This document shows positions 52,960-64,000 of a DNA stretch of 64,000 nt, piece by piece; the stretch's first letter is position 1; each line of letters opens with the position of its first letter. The DNA lies in contig NC_088301.1 of assembly GCF_032854445.1 (NCBI RefSeq), forward strand, positions 49,967,116-50,031,115. The letters run 5' to 3'. This DNA comes from Liolophura sinensis (Eukaryota > Mollusca > Polyplacophora > Chitonida > Chitonidae). The position numbers were made by a program, and so were the translations under genes. The notes under the pieces are model-generated. The model worked only from the letters and a program-made list of their open reading frames with translations. It was not told the DNA's origin and did not search any database.

Positions 52960-53159
52960 NNNNNNNNNNNNNNNNNNNNNNNNNNNNNNNNNNNNNNNNN
53001 NNNNNNNNNNNNNNNNNNNNNNNNNNNNNNNNNNNNNNNNNNNNNNNNNNNNNNNNNNNNNNNNNNNNNNNNNNNNNNNNNNNNNNNNNNNNNNNNNNNN
53101 NNNNNNNNNNNNNNNNNNNNNNNNNNNNNNNNNNNNNNNNNNNNNNNNNNNNNNNNNNN
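52960..53159. other. Assembly gap (200 N)
   Basis: Exactly 200 N, so probably a fixed-size placeholder of unknown true length. The frames crossing it carry no information. Confidence 0.99.
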
Positions 53160-55055
53160 CCATAGAAAAAATGTGTCAGAGGTAACATAAAAAACCCATC
53201 AGTACTTCCTGGTGAAACTAGGTTGTAAGCTAAGGGTAAACTGAATCTGGCTGGCGTCCTCGCTCTCTCTCTCATGCACTGAGTGAGTGGAAAGAAACCC
53301 TACTTAATTCTGGCGCGAAAAGCCTTTGCTAATAAAACAATTACCTTCTCGACATCTGAGGTATTACATTTTCTCAACCATCAGACCTGGGAGAGATTGC
53401 TTCTCTTAAAAAGGAATTAATCTACCACAGGATTCCTACTAAAATCTACCAGTTACTGAATCGCCAGTGACGTTTAAACCTTAGCTGGCTGCAACGCACC
53501 GGGTTGTTTCCTAAGAGAATACTTGCACGTTTTGTCTTATGATGAATTAATGGTAACTTGGCCATCTTGGTTTTTGTTATACAGCCATCTTATAAATTTT
53601 TCCAGCGTGTGATCTTTTTCTTACCTTTGCTGCAAATATTTGTAAATCAAAGTGGTGTTTTGACATTGGAAGTGTAACGTTTTAAAAGGTAGTTCCGTTG
53701 GTATGGGAAAATGTTTCTCCTCTTGACACAACAAATATTTAACATATCAAACATATTTGATACAACAAATATCTTTTCCCCTAGCATTTTATTTGCTTTG
53801 CTTTTCAAATGTTATATTTTAGATTTATTATATTTGTACTAGTAAAAATACTTATCAAATGTTAAATTCAACGGTTGGAAGTGGGATGCCACGTTTACAA
53901 AAAAAAAAATTAAAAAATAAATAAATAAACGCTCAGTGTGCAGCAAGCATATAGGAAAAGGATTCCATTCTTTGAGCCCTTTCATGCAATTGCCACAATG
54001 GCGTGGTCTGATCGTCTAGCATATCATACCATTACAAAACAAGTCTGTTGGTTGCCCTTACAGCCATGCAGCTTTCTGTTATTACCTGATATACACCTTT
54101 CCTCCATATTATCTTCTGAAGACTCTGGCATTTTCCTTTTATACACTGTATAGGTTGGGTTTGAACAGAATAGTTAGAACACTATTTCTTCCTCTGTCTC
54201 AGAATACCGTTAATCGTTGGAAAACGTCGCTCGATGCAAGTTATAAGAATCCTTGAGGAATCGTCATCTTCGCCAAAGATTTCACAAGAAAACATCTGCA
54301 CTATGATGCCTCTGTACGCAGGCCACTTGGAGGATGAATTCCTAGGGCTTCTCCTCCAGTTCGCGTTGTAAGCAGATAATCCGGCAACCGTTGTAAAAGG
54401 CTGTAGTGGCTGTGCAACCCCTGGACTCTTGAGAACATATAGCTTACTACATTAAACTACCGTCTGATCTTCATGCACCCGCGCAGTCAAATTTATCATT
54501 TATGTCATTTAATTCATATCAGCAAGGATAAAGTTCATGATGTATATCGCTACTCGAGACAGCTTCGCACACATGCGGTCGAGGCCCTAGTTTTCTTGCA
54601 GTGACAGAGGGAACGTTTATATCTGTTAAAGCCTGGAGCTAGAGAGTGGAGTCCAATTTCTGTTGAAAAATGCCAGACATTTTGGGGTGTTGGTACACAT
54701 CCTGTCTCAAACTCTGGATTTTTTTTTTTCTGAGGGTCTGATGAAATCTACAACCGAAACAATCCTGTATACTGTGATTATACGGGCTGTGAACTTTACA
54801 TAACACGTAAATATTTATTCATACAGGCTCCCGACTGCAACCAGAGAATTCGTCCATCATAGTTTGAGACAGTCTTCCAATGGCTTCAACAGAACAATAA
54901 AGCTGCTCTGTCTTTGATGGCTGAGTTTATCCAGGGCAGGGTATTCTTGACACAGCTTATCAGTCCTGGATCATATCACCATCACCGTACACCAGATATA
55001 ATTCGGACGACAGGCATACAGGCGAGTATCTCCCTTGGTTCCTGAAGCAGTACAT

Positions 55056-55058
<3 letters not shown>

Positions 55059-55108
<50 letters not shown>

Positions 55109-55115
55109 TATATAT
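55059..55115. repeat. (TA)n microsatellite, about 28 units
   Basis: Alternating AT with one phase slip near 55100. Confidence 0.95.
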
Positions 55116-56825
55116 GCAGTTATAATTGTGAATTCCAACCCAGGATAACAACAAGCCTGGTCTATGTTACCAGAGAGCTGTGTAGACAGTATCCACGTAG
55201 TTCACGCCTGTCATCCCAACACGTGTTTAATTTGGTGTATACGTATGACATCAACTAGTTGTTCCGCTTTGTTTTCTGGAATGGCCCTCTTGGTTCCAAG
55301 CATTTCCGTTACGCCATCATCTAACAGGATGTAGGTATACGACTTACAGACACGGAAACCCAAACTGCCATAACACGTAGGCGTTTTTTCCCCATACCTA
55401 AACCACAGTGAAGTGAATGAACACGTGCGTTTTAACGAAGTAAGAATTACCACGCTGACTACTGTATTGCAAGCATATATATAGTTCCTACCACCCACCG
55501 GGGGCTATGACACACACGGATACATCACTTTTTCCAGTTAAAGAGTACCGTTTGCGGAGATGAGGAGTATTTGAAAGCCAACGGACAAGCGTATATGTGG
55601 CGATACAGCTGTTAATATATACACGTGTAAACCACCAGACTATTCCTGGGTTACTTAACCTGTCCGACCACTACAAAACTCGGTATACCCTAAAATACCA
55701 ATGCGGATCAGATTAACATTCCTCCACCACCATGTACAGGTCAATTAATTTAATTCCTTTGGCATTAACTTTACAGAGGCTTAATGTAGACCGTCCTGAT
55801 CCACTGCAGGTCAACACTTAAGATTGGCGTTTTAAGTTGTGTTAATTATATATGCATCAGATACACGACTACAGTATTCATTAGGTACAAATCTCTCTTT
55901 AATTCTTTGTTTTTATGATAAAACTGACGATAGGTAATATATATAGATATACTGTACCTTATAAACCCACCCTTATATATACCTTTACAACATTTAATGT
56001 CTTGCATTCAACATTGCGTGCAGCACATCATATATTTGAGTATCCCCAAATGATCTATCAACATAAAGTTTTTATTGTTTTCATATATACATGTTTAAGT
56101 TATATGAATTCCGTCTTTCATTCTATCTATAGCAAATCTCTCAAGCTGCAGAGTGTTTAACATAAAGTAAGTGTAGTTATTTTTTAAGATTAACTTTCTT
56201 CACCTTATTAAAGTGACTGGTGGTAAGAGTCAAGCAGCGTTGACATTAGTTAAGAAACGCATGAGCAGCAATTCGACATCTTGTATACATACATGCAGTT
56301 TATGTTTTACATCAATAACGATTAAACCGGTGTATCTTAATTAACATGTGCATATTGACTAATTCCAACATATATTTATAACTCTGATCTGACATATACA
56401 ATACCATATTGCATTAGCAAATACACAGAGATCGATGACAACATACAATTATACAATCTTGGAATAGATCCTAAAACGAAAACAGATATCCTGAAGCAAT
56501 GAATCTCATAAATCTTGTAACACGATTCTTAAAGGGATATATCATAGGCATTCATAAAATATTGGTTTGTGAAGCAGGTAATTTATGTAGCCACTGGCTT
56601 ATGTTGCTATATCAACATTGCAAATCCCAAGTATTAATGTGAATTGTAAATAATTACCAACTTTATACCGTAAAACGTGATGAACTTTTCGCTGTGATTA
56701 AGCCCGTAATGCTACCTATATCACGGTATCCCTAGCTATCGCTTATGTTGAACAGGTATATTTTTATGGGCCTGATTCTTGCAAGTGCAGGTGACTTACA
56801 TACATTATATAGTGTGAGGACTTAC

Positions 56826-56910
56826 CTAGCGTAAAAGGTGGGCCAGACGTTGCGTCCCCTCCTTTCACCGGGCGGCACCCAGGCGTGCCTCTGCTCAGTG
56901 TCCCGCCCAT
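56826..56910 (-). CDS. Predicted first coding exon of the CARD-LRR gene (MGGTLS start)
   Basis: ATG at 56910-56908 sits in a fair Kozak setting (G at -3, G at +4). The exon codes 28 residues beginning MGGTLSRG and ends in phase 1 at a consensus donor (CTAG|GTAAGT). That phase is exactly what the 41093 acceptor needs; the joined codon is GAC (Asp). MGxxxS is the N-myristoyltransferase consensus, and the join would place it about 45 residues ahead of the basic WKFWRRF cluster, as in proteins anchored by myristate plus basic charge. The surrounding block (56830-57010) is GC-rich. The link across 15.7 kb is inference; extra small exons cannot be excluded. Confidence 0.5.
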
Positions 56911-57111
56911 ATCTCCGAGGGTAGACGACGACAGCTTTGCCCATACAGGCACCTCCGTTAAGGGGCTAACGCAGGGCGGTGTGGGGATGCCATCTGTTTT
57001 ATTCTGACTTGTCCATGCTTCTTTTCGGCTGGCCAAATAGCATGGTCATGATCGGCCAGGTAAACAGAGTGAACTGTACAGGTTTGGGTCACCATACCCT
57101 TGCCATCACAC
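56911..57111 (-). other. Possible 5' part of the MGGTLS exon (acceptor at 57111)
   Basis: On the - strand TGTATTTTCAG ends at 57112, so an exon could run from 57111 into the MGGTLS start. It holds several upstream ATGs and a second frame open for about 55 codons (ACAGTTCACTCTGTTTACCT region, reading TVHSVYLADHDHAIWPAEK). That frame closes before the MGGTLS ATG. It is either leader sequence with upstream ORFs or a separate coding exon. Confidence 0.3.
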
Positions 57112-58061
57112 CTGAAAATACAAACACAGGTGGATATTTTACACGACGGTTACAACATCACACACACGGCTTCTCAGGTTTACGTGTGCCGTAGCCGTCA
57201 GGTAAACCAAATCGCCTTGGCGTCACGTGAGTGGCTAGACCTTTTATCTCTACCCGACACCAGCTTGATCACAAAACTAAACAACACTGAGATTCACCCC
57301 TCTGTTAACCTTTTTTTTCGCCAGCGACTCCGAGCCTACATAATATATGTTACGGCTCACAATCTGTAGGACTACATCTGTCTTTTACTCTTTTCATGCC
57401 AGGTAACGTAGGATTTCACAAAGCTATGCAGACACATGATTGCCGAAAGAAAAAAAAAACCCTAGTGCCCCAGCTTACTATAACTTGCACACACAGTAAT
57501 CCGGATATATTTAACCGTATTGCCTGGGGCGGGGTCCAACACATAATGTATAGCACCTAAAGCTGTTTATTGACGTCCACGGTCTCAAGGAAGAACCAGT
57601 GAAATAAACTTATAAACTTGATCACTGAAAGAAAGAGATTCTGCATGTAAAGCAGCTAAAACGATTGGAGTAGATATGTATGGTCGAACATGAAGTACAG
57701 AAACGAAAAATCAACAGTTTGAAATGGTATATCGACTCCAAAAGTATACGACTATGTATATTGTCGTATATCGCTATATACATTCGTGGCTGTTCTAACC
57801 ACGACCAGATACATACACACTGGTACGAGAACGGTCTATATAACCCTGCGTACGTGTGTGTCATGTTGGACCAAAAAAAAGGTTCATACATCTGTTAAAA
57901 GAACAGGGTATATATATACCACCAACTTTGAACATTAGGTCACTAAATCTATAACATTCTCAATGTGCACATGAGTTTGTGAGGGTCTTTCTACGCAGGT
58001 AATCTTTTCTCAACAGAAGCTTGCACCCCTTGATATAAAGAAGTATATAGCTTTGTGAGTC

Positions 58062-58314
58062 CTAACCCAAACTTGACCCACTCCAAAGGTTAAAATGCCA
58101 CTGGGTCAGCATACCTCTGGCTCTGTAAGTCCCGAATGACCACTTTGGACGAACCTGAATAAACGTATTGTTCAAATGTGCAGCATAAATAGGGCCTACT
58201 ACTTTCAAAGTGTTTCTTTGCATGGTGGACTGAACGCCATCGACGGTAGTTAGTTTCAATACCCCATGGCCCTTCGACACGTTGAATCCAATGCCTTCAT
58301 CGAAACAATCCTCT
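58062..58314 (-). CDS. Candidate coding exon of an unrecognised gene
   Basis: On the - strand the frame is open for about 88 codons (GIGFNVSKGHGVLKLTTVDG .. QRNTLKVVGPIYAAHLNN), with coding-like composition and no in-frame ATG at its start. An acceptor-like TGTTTGTTTGAAAGTGTAG precedes AGGATTG, and a possible internal donor (CCAGAG|GTATGC) occurs near the 3' end. It could belong to a separate leftward gene or be an upstream exon of the CARD-LRR locus, although its phase does not match the next exon I propose. Confidence 0.35.
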
Positions 58315-58512
58315 ACACTTTCAAACAAACATTGATTTTACATACAGGTACAGAAATATACGTGTATGTTGAGCTGCATTTTGCATGCTATATATATTAT
58401 ATCTTTCTTATCCCCCTCCCTTAATGAGTCATAATTTCCACAATCAACTGGATTCTACTTTAGGCATTTACGTACGTGTCCTACATAAACTTGCAATATA
58501 AAAACAAAAGAG

Positions 58513-58799
58513 AGCAAAACCAGATTTTTTTTTTTTGATTGGTGTTTTACGCCGTACTCAAGAATATTTCACTTATACGACGGCGGCCAGCATTATGGTG
58601 GGTGGAAACCGGGCAGAGCCCGGCGGAAACCCACGACCATCCACAGGTTGCTGGCAGACCTTCCCACGTACGGCCGGAGAGGAAGCCAGCATGAGCTGGT
58701 CTTGAACTCACAGCGACCGCATTGGTGAGAGGCTTCTGGGTCACTACGCTGCGCAGGCGCGCTAACCGACTGAGCCACGGAGGCCCCAGCAAAACCAGA
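58513..58799 (-). mobile_element. SINE family A, full-length copy with 12-bp target duplication
   Basis: AGCAAAACCAGA at 58513-58524 and 58788-58799 flanks 58525-58787. On the - strand the tRNA-derived head has A box TGGCTCAGTCGGTTAG and B box GTTCAAGACC. The body and poly-A tail follow. This is the reference copy for the family here. Confidence 0.92.
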
Positions 58800-59249
58800 G
58801 GATTTGTCATACTATTTATGACACCATGGCAACACGAACAACCAAGGTATGCAATGCATCCCAACAATGCCAAGTAATTCACGAATTGTACGTGGTGATA
58901 TATCTATATATCTACGACCATGAAGTAAGCAAGCGCGTTCTCTACTAAACCTGTATATCTTGACACATTATCAGTAATCTGATATCTGTATATGAAGGAC
59001 GCCTGCGCATCACCTAATGATGTAGACCTAATACATGTTTCTATAGTCCTTGTCGCAAACTATCTTTTTACCACATATCTTTTGAAACACGAAAAAACAT
59101 CCCATAACATTCTTTAATGTGTGTATGTATTAGGAATATCTGGCACAGACCAAATGTGTTTTCTTCATTCGTATCGTAGCTACATATTCCCAGTGTAGCA
59201 TCATCCCATATCCTAGGCAGCACATGTAATGAGTGACCCTTACATATCT

Positions 59250-59437
59250 TCGTCGCTGTGAGTTCAAGTTCAGCCCATGCTGGCTTCCTCTTCGGCCGTA
59301 TGTGGGAAGCAACCTGCGGATGGTCGTGGGTTTCCCCCGGGCTCTGCCCGGTATCCTCTAACCATAATGCTGGCCGCCGTCGTATAAGTGAAATATTCTT
59401 GAATACGGCGTAAAACATCAATCAAATAAATAAATAA
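59250..59437 (+). mobile_element. SINE family A, 5'-truncated copy
   Basis: Starts near the B box (GTGAGTTCAAGTTCAGCCC) and has the body, ATACGGCGTAAAACATCAATC and an AAAT tail. It lies in the opposite orientation about 450 bp from the full-length copy at 58513. Confidence 0.85.
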
Positions 59438-61685
59438 CATTATAGATCTTCGCAGTACATAAAAATAAGCATCCACGACACTAATTTACCATAGTTAATC
59501 TTGGTTCATGAGAATTAATAACTTAAGAGTAGCATGGGTTGATGCTACATCGCCGAAAGGGATTCATCTTTTCTGAGAACATGTCCCACGTTGGATTATG
59601 GATTATTTTACAGACGATGTAGTACTTACAAAAAGATAGTTAATATGGGCCAAATATGGAGAAATTTATGAATTTATGGACACAAACGCCGAAGAATTAC
59701 TAAGATCTAAATGTATAATTCAAATTCAGAACTTTTAAAAACGTTATCATCCGGAAAACAACTCAAGAATAACAAATTGGCTAATTGTCTAAAGTATTCT
59801 TGTAAAGTACATATATGAACACGTCTGATTAAACTATAACACTGCATATGTATACATACAGTTCAGAATAGCATAATGCACAATGCCAACAAGAAACATG
59901 GACACATCTTTTTAAGAAGACACAACTACCTCTGTTGCAACTGTTATACCTGTGTGACACAGTCAAGCATAGTATATGCTATTTCATTTAGAGAAAACAC
60001 CTAATGCAGTTTATTGCAAACCAAGGGAAGCAACCAAAAAGAAGCATTACACAAGTTTCGTTTTAAATTTTCTTTCTATTTATAGGAGAGGAAAGTTTAA
60101 ATACCAAACAAATACCATTGAAAAGAGTATGCATTTCCTCGCATGTGCAAGCCATAAAAACAATTCTAATATGTACCTCAAGTTGATAAACTATAAATAA
60201 AAGTCAGCGCCAAAATCTGCTGACGACTCCATTTTGCCTAAGAACTAGTCCTGAAGTCTTCTGTTAAGAGGAGAGCTGCCGTCAGACCGCCGAAGTGCAG
60301 TTCGTAGATTTCCGGTAGCTCTTTTTCTCAGCAGGTAGCGAAAAATGTGCTCTTTTCCGCCTATAATGTCATTGTTTTAAGTTTTCTTCTCCTTTACACG
60401 GGAAATGTATGTTTAGGGAATACTACAGACCACTCGATCATTTGACTTAAACGAGGTTGTATGAGCTACATAAGCCCGAATATATGGCCTATACATGCAT
60501 GCCCTATATGAAATGCATGACGTTGTCAGGATCTTAGTTTCTAGACGCCTATACTAACATTATAGTACGTCATAAAGAATACCTTTAAATCACACCTACG
60601 TTGAACCCCCGTCAATAAAATTTCCGGATTTATGTTGACAGTTATTAATCTGCATGCTTTGTGTGACTTGGGACATACCTTCAATTCATGCATGAATGCC
60701 ACATGGCTCTTCTGTGTTCATCTATGCAATGACATATATGTGGCCTGCATTTATGTCTTGTAAAAATAAGCTTGCACTATACCGAGGTATCCCTGAGTAT
60801 TTGCTGGCAATACATTACGGAACTTTGAAGTGAAACGTATTACTGTACAGACGAATAAATATCTTCCACCAAATAACGCACAAACAAACAAAACAAGAAA
60901 ATTAAATATACGGGAATTAAATTAAGACTATATCCATTTTCCTTATCTAAGGATAAGCCTCTTTATTTAAAATTATTCATGATACAGATATAAAACATGC
61001 TATTTAAAAAAGAAGCACATGTATATCAATGAAAACACAAGCAGCATTAAGCCATATAGCCATACTGGGACACAAGAGCAGCTGTTGACCAGCTGATTCC
61101 CCGCCTCCCGCATGCATGGATGTATCCATGTGTGGTGTAACAATATGACGTAACCACGGTTCGGCGTGTCAACCTCACAATCTGCTTCATCAGTTCCCGT
61201 GAATCAGCTTTTTTGAGAACACGGCGACCCGTCGCTATACCCTAACAAAGGAAATCACATAGACAAACAAGCGGCTTGCGGGGACCTTGGAGATAATACC
61301 TCAAACACTTTTCAATGAATCTTCCAGACATGTTTCCAGACAGACAAACAAAGTTCATCGTAATACCATATGTACACGTAAGGCCACTTGCCCCAACCCA
61401 CATCCCTAGCTCCTTTAAATCGATACACGAACTTCGATCTTAACAACCTATAACATACACGTGATATCTGTGGATTAGAAGTGCTGTGAAGATATATACA
61501 TCTGATTCCGGCCCTATATTTAGGCCTACGGATATACTATATTTATAAAGGACTAAACTAATTAATGTAAGGCCTGTACGTGCACTAAGTCTGCAATAAA
61601 TCCTTTAATTATTACTGCATCCAAGACAACAAACTAGGTGGATTTGCACCAGCTGATGGCGAACAAGTCTAGGAAGCTATTAGGC

Positions 61686-61687
<2 letters not shown>
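59438..61687. other. No gene recognised
   Basis: AT-rich sequence between the last SINE and a TA microsatellite. Open frames are short and lack splice support. Confidence 0.45.
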
Positions 61688-61730
<43 letters not shown>

Positions 61731-61732
61731 GT
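61688..61732. repeat. (TA)n microsatellite
   Basis: About 18 TA units followed by TATG-type decay. Confidence 0.93.
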
Positions 61733-62371
61733 ATCATTCCCACGCAGCAAATTGAAAGTTACGGTACTGAATCATGAACAGTTATAGTTTGAATGCTTGT
61801 ACGCCAGAATGCTAGGCTGGTTACATCTCTTACCGATGTACTGGTATCTATATTGAGATCAGTGTTTACTGCTATCGATTTCAAAATAATCGAAGATAGA
61901 TTATACTATAAGTGTACATCATCAAAACACACCTAGACCTACAGGCCATCCCTATATAGGCCTACACTATAGCCAATATCTTTATTATTTACATGATACC
62001 ATCAATCTGCATTTAGTTTCTTTACTGTTACAGTTCCCTGTTGCAGTATAATTCATTGGTAGTAGTTGCATATACGTAAGTCTTGATTTTTACCAAATTG
62101 GTGTAAATAATGTTAATTGTGAGTCTGCGTTGGGTTCAATTTAGACTTACATTCTGCTCAGACCGCCAAATACGGTTTAAGCCACATGACAACGCACCGG
62201 TACATGTAAACATCTTTGTGAAGTGGCACAGGCGCGGTGCCCAGAGGCCATACAACGTGCTGGTGGTTTGAGACAGCACAGGCAGCACCCGCCAGTCTTG
62301 GGGTACGTTTTACCACAGGTGTCATGAGATGGCCAACAGCCGTGTTTCATGATGTTGCAATGCATACTCAC

Positions 62372-62460
62372 CTCGTCCCCACGGGTTCTTCCGACACTCC
62401 ACCTTGGACAGTATTATCTGTCTTACTCCGGCCACAGATTACCGATCCAATTTTATAAAT
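62372..62460 (-). other. Possible upstream non-coding exon (donor GACGAG|GTGAGT)
   Basis: The - strand reads ..GGGGACGAG then GTGAGTATG, with the last exon base at 62372. It lies in an island of higher GC (about 62180-62800) that could hold the promoter of the leftward CARD-LRR gene. The 5' edge and any link to 57111 are unknown. Confidence 0.25.
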
Positions 62461-63103
62461 ATCTTAGACTGTAATACAAAATAATAGTGTGTACAGGCCT
62501 GCATGATGTCGATCTACGGACAGTCTCTCGGTCGTCGCAGTAGCGAGGACAGATCTAAAACTAGGTCACATAAATGCGGCGGCGGACTCAGTGTTCTCGT
62601 GTGCAAGCGCTGCAGAGACATCGATTCAACAGCCTCCTGGATTTCGCGCTGCTGAAGCTACGTAGTCGCCGAGGTAAAAAGCCCACGGTTTCCACGCTGA
62701 ACTAATGGACTATCCTTAAAGCAGGGGGAAACTGGAAGCGAATCAATAACAGACCCGTTGCCCTTGAAAGCATGAAAAACCGACCGCCTGCGCTCATATT
62801 TCATAGAACCCTTCATACAGCTACCAGCCAATAGGCCTACATATAAGCTACGCGCCATATCATGATGCCAAAGTGCTTGATTAAATAATTTAAAAATTAC
62901 CCTTAATACAGACCCATAAGTTTCCATAATATATAATACTATAAGAAAACTGGAGGAAATGATAGGCCTAAATGTGGTGAAAGCGACTTCAAACACATCA
63001 AACATGTGCAGTCAAATTGTTAAAGCATTGCAGCTGGAACTCTGTGGACACACGCTTTACAACCGATATTTAAAGGATGTAAATAGTGTGCATGAGATGA
63101 CAC

Positions 63104-63680
63104 AGTTTATTTACGACGTATATGTTAGTGTTGGCCTAATGAATCAACGTCTCACACTACAGGTCCATTCACAACACCATTGGTATTTTTTATACGTATT
63201 TGGAACCTCCGTACCGTTCCATACCTGACATCTTCTCAATCAGCCATCCCTAGCCGTGGGAATCGCACTTTTATTGAACCACAACCGGGTACAGTTACCA
63301 TTATATCGTGTATTTCTAATCCACGACCCAGCTAACCTTCGAACTGACAGCCATGTTCGCCATAACCTTCGCCGAGTGGACCATTCTCCACGATGTTCAT
63401 TTTGACGAAAAGTCTCTTTCGTGGAGAATACTCAACAAAGCCTCGAGAAGGGCAACACTGGCTGCCAGTTCAATCTTTTGCCGTTCTTTCGATCTTAAAA
63501 TGACCGATTTGAGCAAAACAGCAGCCGATTGTAGTCCAATAAAAGAGCAGTCACCTCGGGTCTGCCCACTGAGAAAATATCAGGTAGGGAATGCTAATGA
63601 AGTTCCAAATTCGGAGAGGAAAATACCAATAGTTTTGTAAGTGGACTTCTGTTAAACATTGTTTCGTTATCATACGTCTA
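63104..63680. repeat. Long diverged palindrome centred near 63405
   Basis: 63163-63404 and 63405-63646 are inverted copies, roughly three quarters identical by eye, with single-base indels. Weaker similarity continues outward to about 63104 and 63680. The centre is an 11-bp perfect stem (63383-63393 with 63419-63429). Matching landmarks are ATTGGTATTTT .. ATTTGGAAC, CTTTTATTG and GAACTGRCAGCCA in both arms. The short open frames here are by-products of the duplication. Confidence 0.75.
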
Positions 63681-64000
63681 ATTTTAACGATGTTAATATG
63701 TAGATGGGTAGGTTTTATATAGTGCGTTAGATTACCACCATCAGCATCAGTCGGCATCAACCGATCAGTAGTAGGCCATTTCTCAGTATGGACCGTCATC
63801 ATATCGACTATAACATAAACATTTCAATATTACGATATATTCCCCCAATACATGCACTTATCTACAATATTTATAATCTCTGTAAGTCCAAATTCATGTT
63901 GTATTGACGTTCAAAATTTACATATGCTCTATTGCATATTTTTCTGTTATCGAACATAGGCCGACTACAATTTCCGGTTATTATCAGCTGTAGTTATCCG

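Larger units (their letters stand above)
41094..56825 (-). other. Presumed 15.7 kb first intron of the CARD-LRR gene
   Basis: Bounded by GTAAGT (56825) and TTTTTCAG (41094) on the - strand. It contains the SINE at 43552, AT microsatellites, the N gap, promoter-like blocks at 44.1-44.35 and 46.6-46.9 kb and the + strand exon candidate at 48110. The rest shows no supported feature. Confidence 0.4.

Noticed and set aside
52880-53275. 131-codon frame
   Set aside because: Most of it is the N gap.
58547-58882. 111-codon - strand frame
   Set aside because: It is a translation of the family-A SINE; the similar frames at 43441-43740 and 59068-59421 have the same origin.

Overview
This is animal nuclear DNA. 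It is AT-rich and intron-rich, with canonical GT..AG splice sites, long introns, compound (CA)/(TA)/(GT) microsatellites, several tRNA-derived SINE families and small inverted-repeat DNA transposons. The SINE types (a long conserved body with a CACTCACTCACTC or AAATAAATAAAT tail) suggest a lophotrochozoan, most likely a mollusc. That is inference; no species marker is visible. A 200-base run of N at 52960-53159 is an assembly gap.

Two host genes are well supported. On the + strand, about 11.9-34.5 kb holds a complete gene for a gamma-secretase-activating-protein (GSAP/PION) homologue. I could trace 30 coding exons with matching splice phases from the ATG at 11926 to the TGA at 32870-32872, giving 1018 residues. 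A non-coding 5' exon probably lies upstream, and a poly(A) signal lies at 34530. On the - strand, 41093-38824 is a large terminal exon of a protein with a CARD-like helical domain and a ribonuclease-inhibitor-type leucine-rich-repeat array but no NACHT module. A phase-matched upstream exon at 56910-56826 starts MGGTLS, an N-myristoylation-type signal. If joined across a 15.7 kb intron, it would give a membrane-tethered CARD-LRR protein.

Region by region: 1-9.9 kb is mostly non-coding, with a 25-bp perfect inverted repeat (269/741), a SINE fragment, a compound microsatellite (4409-4594) and one probable - strand terminal exon (2911-3346). 9.9-34.6 kb is GSAP, whose introns carry three SINE families, three of four copies of a TA-flanked MITE, a TTAA-flanked MITE and a miRNA-like hairpin. 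34.6-38.8 kb is intergenic, with a fourth MITE, SINE pieces and a fold-back element (35630-35864). 38.8-57.1 kb is the CARD-LRR gene and its long intron, which contains AT microsatellites, a SINE, two possible alternative first exons and a small + strand exon candidate. 57.1-64 kb holds a possible coding exon (58062-58314), two SINEs in opposite orientation, a possible 5' exon (near 62372) and a diverged palindrome of about 500-580 bp centred at 63405.

The two genes converge (GSAP reads rightward, CARD-LRR leftward) on about 4.3 kb of repeat-rich spacer. Nothing in the sequence indicates a shared pathway.
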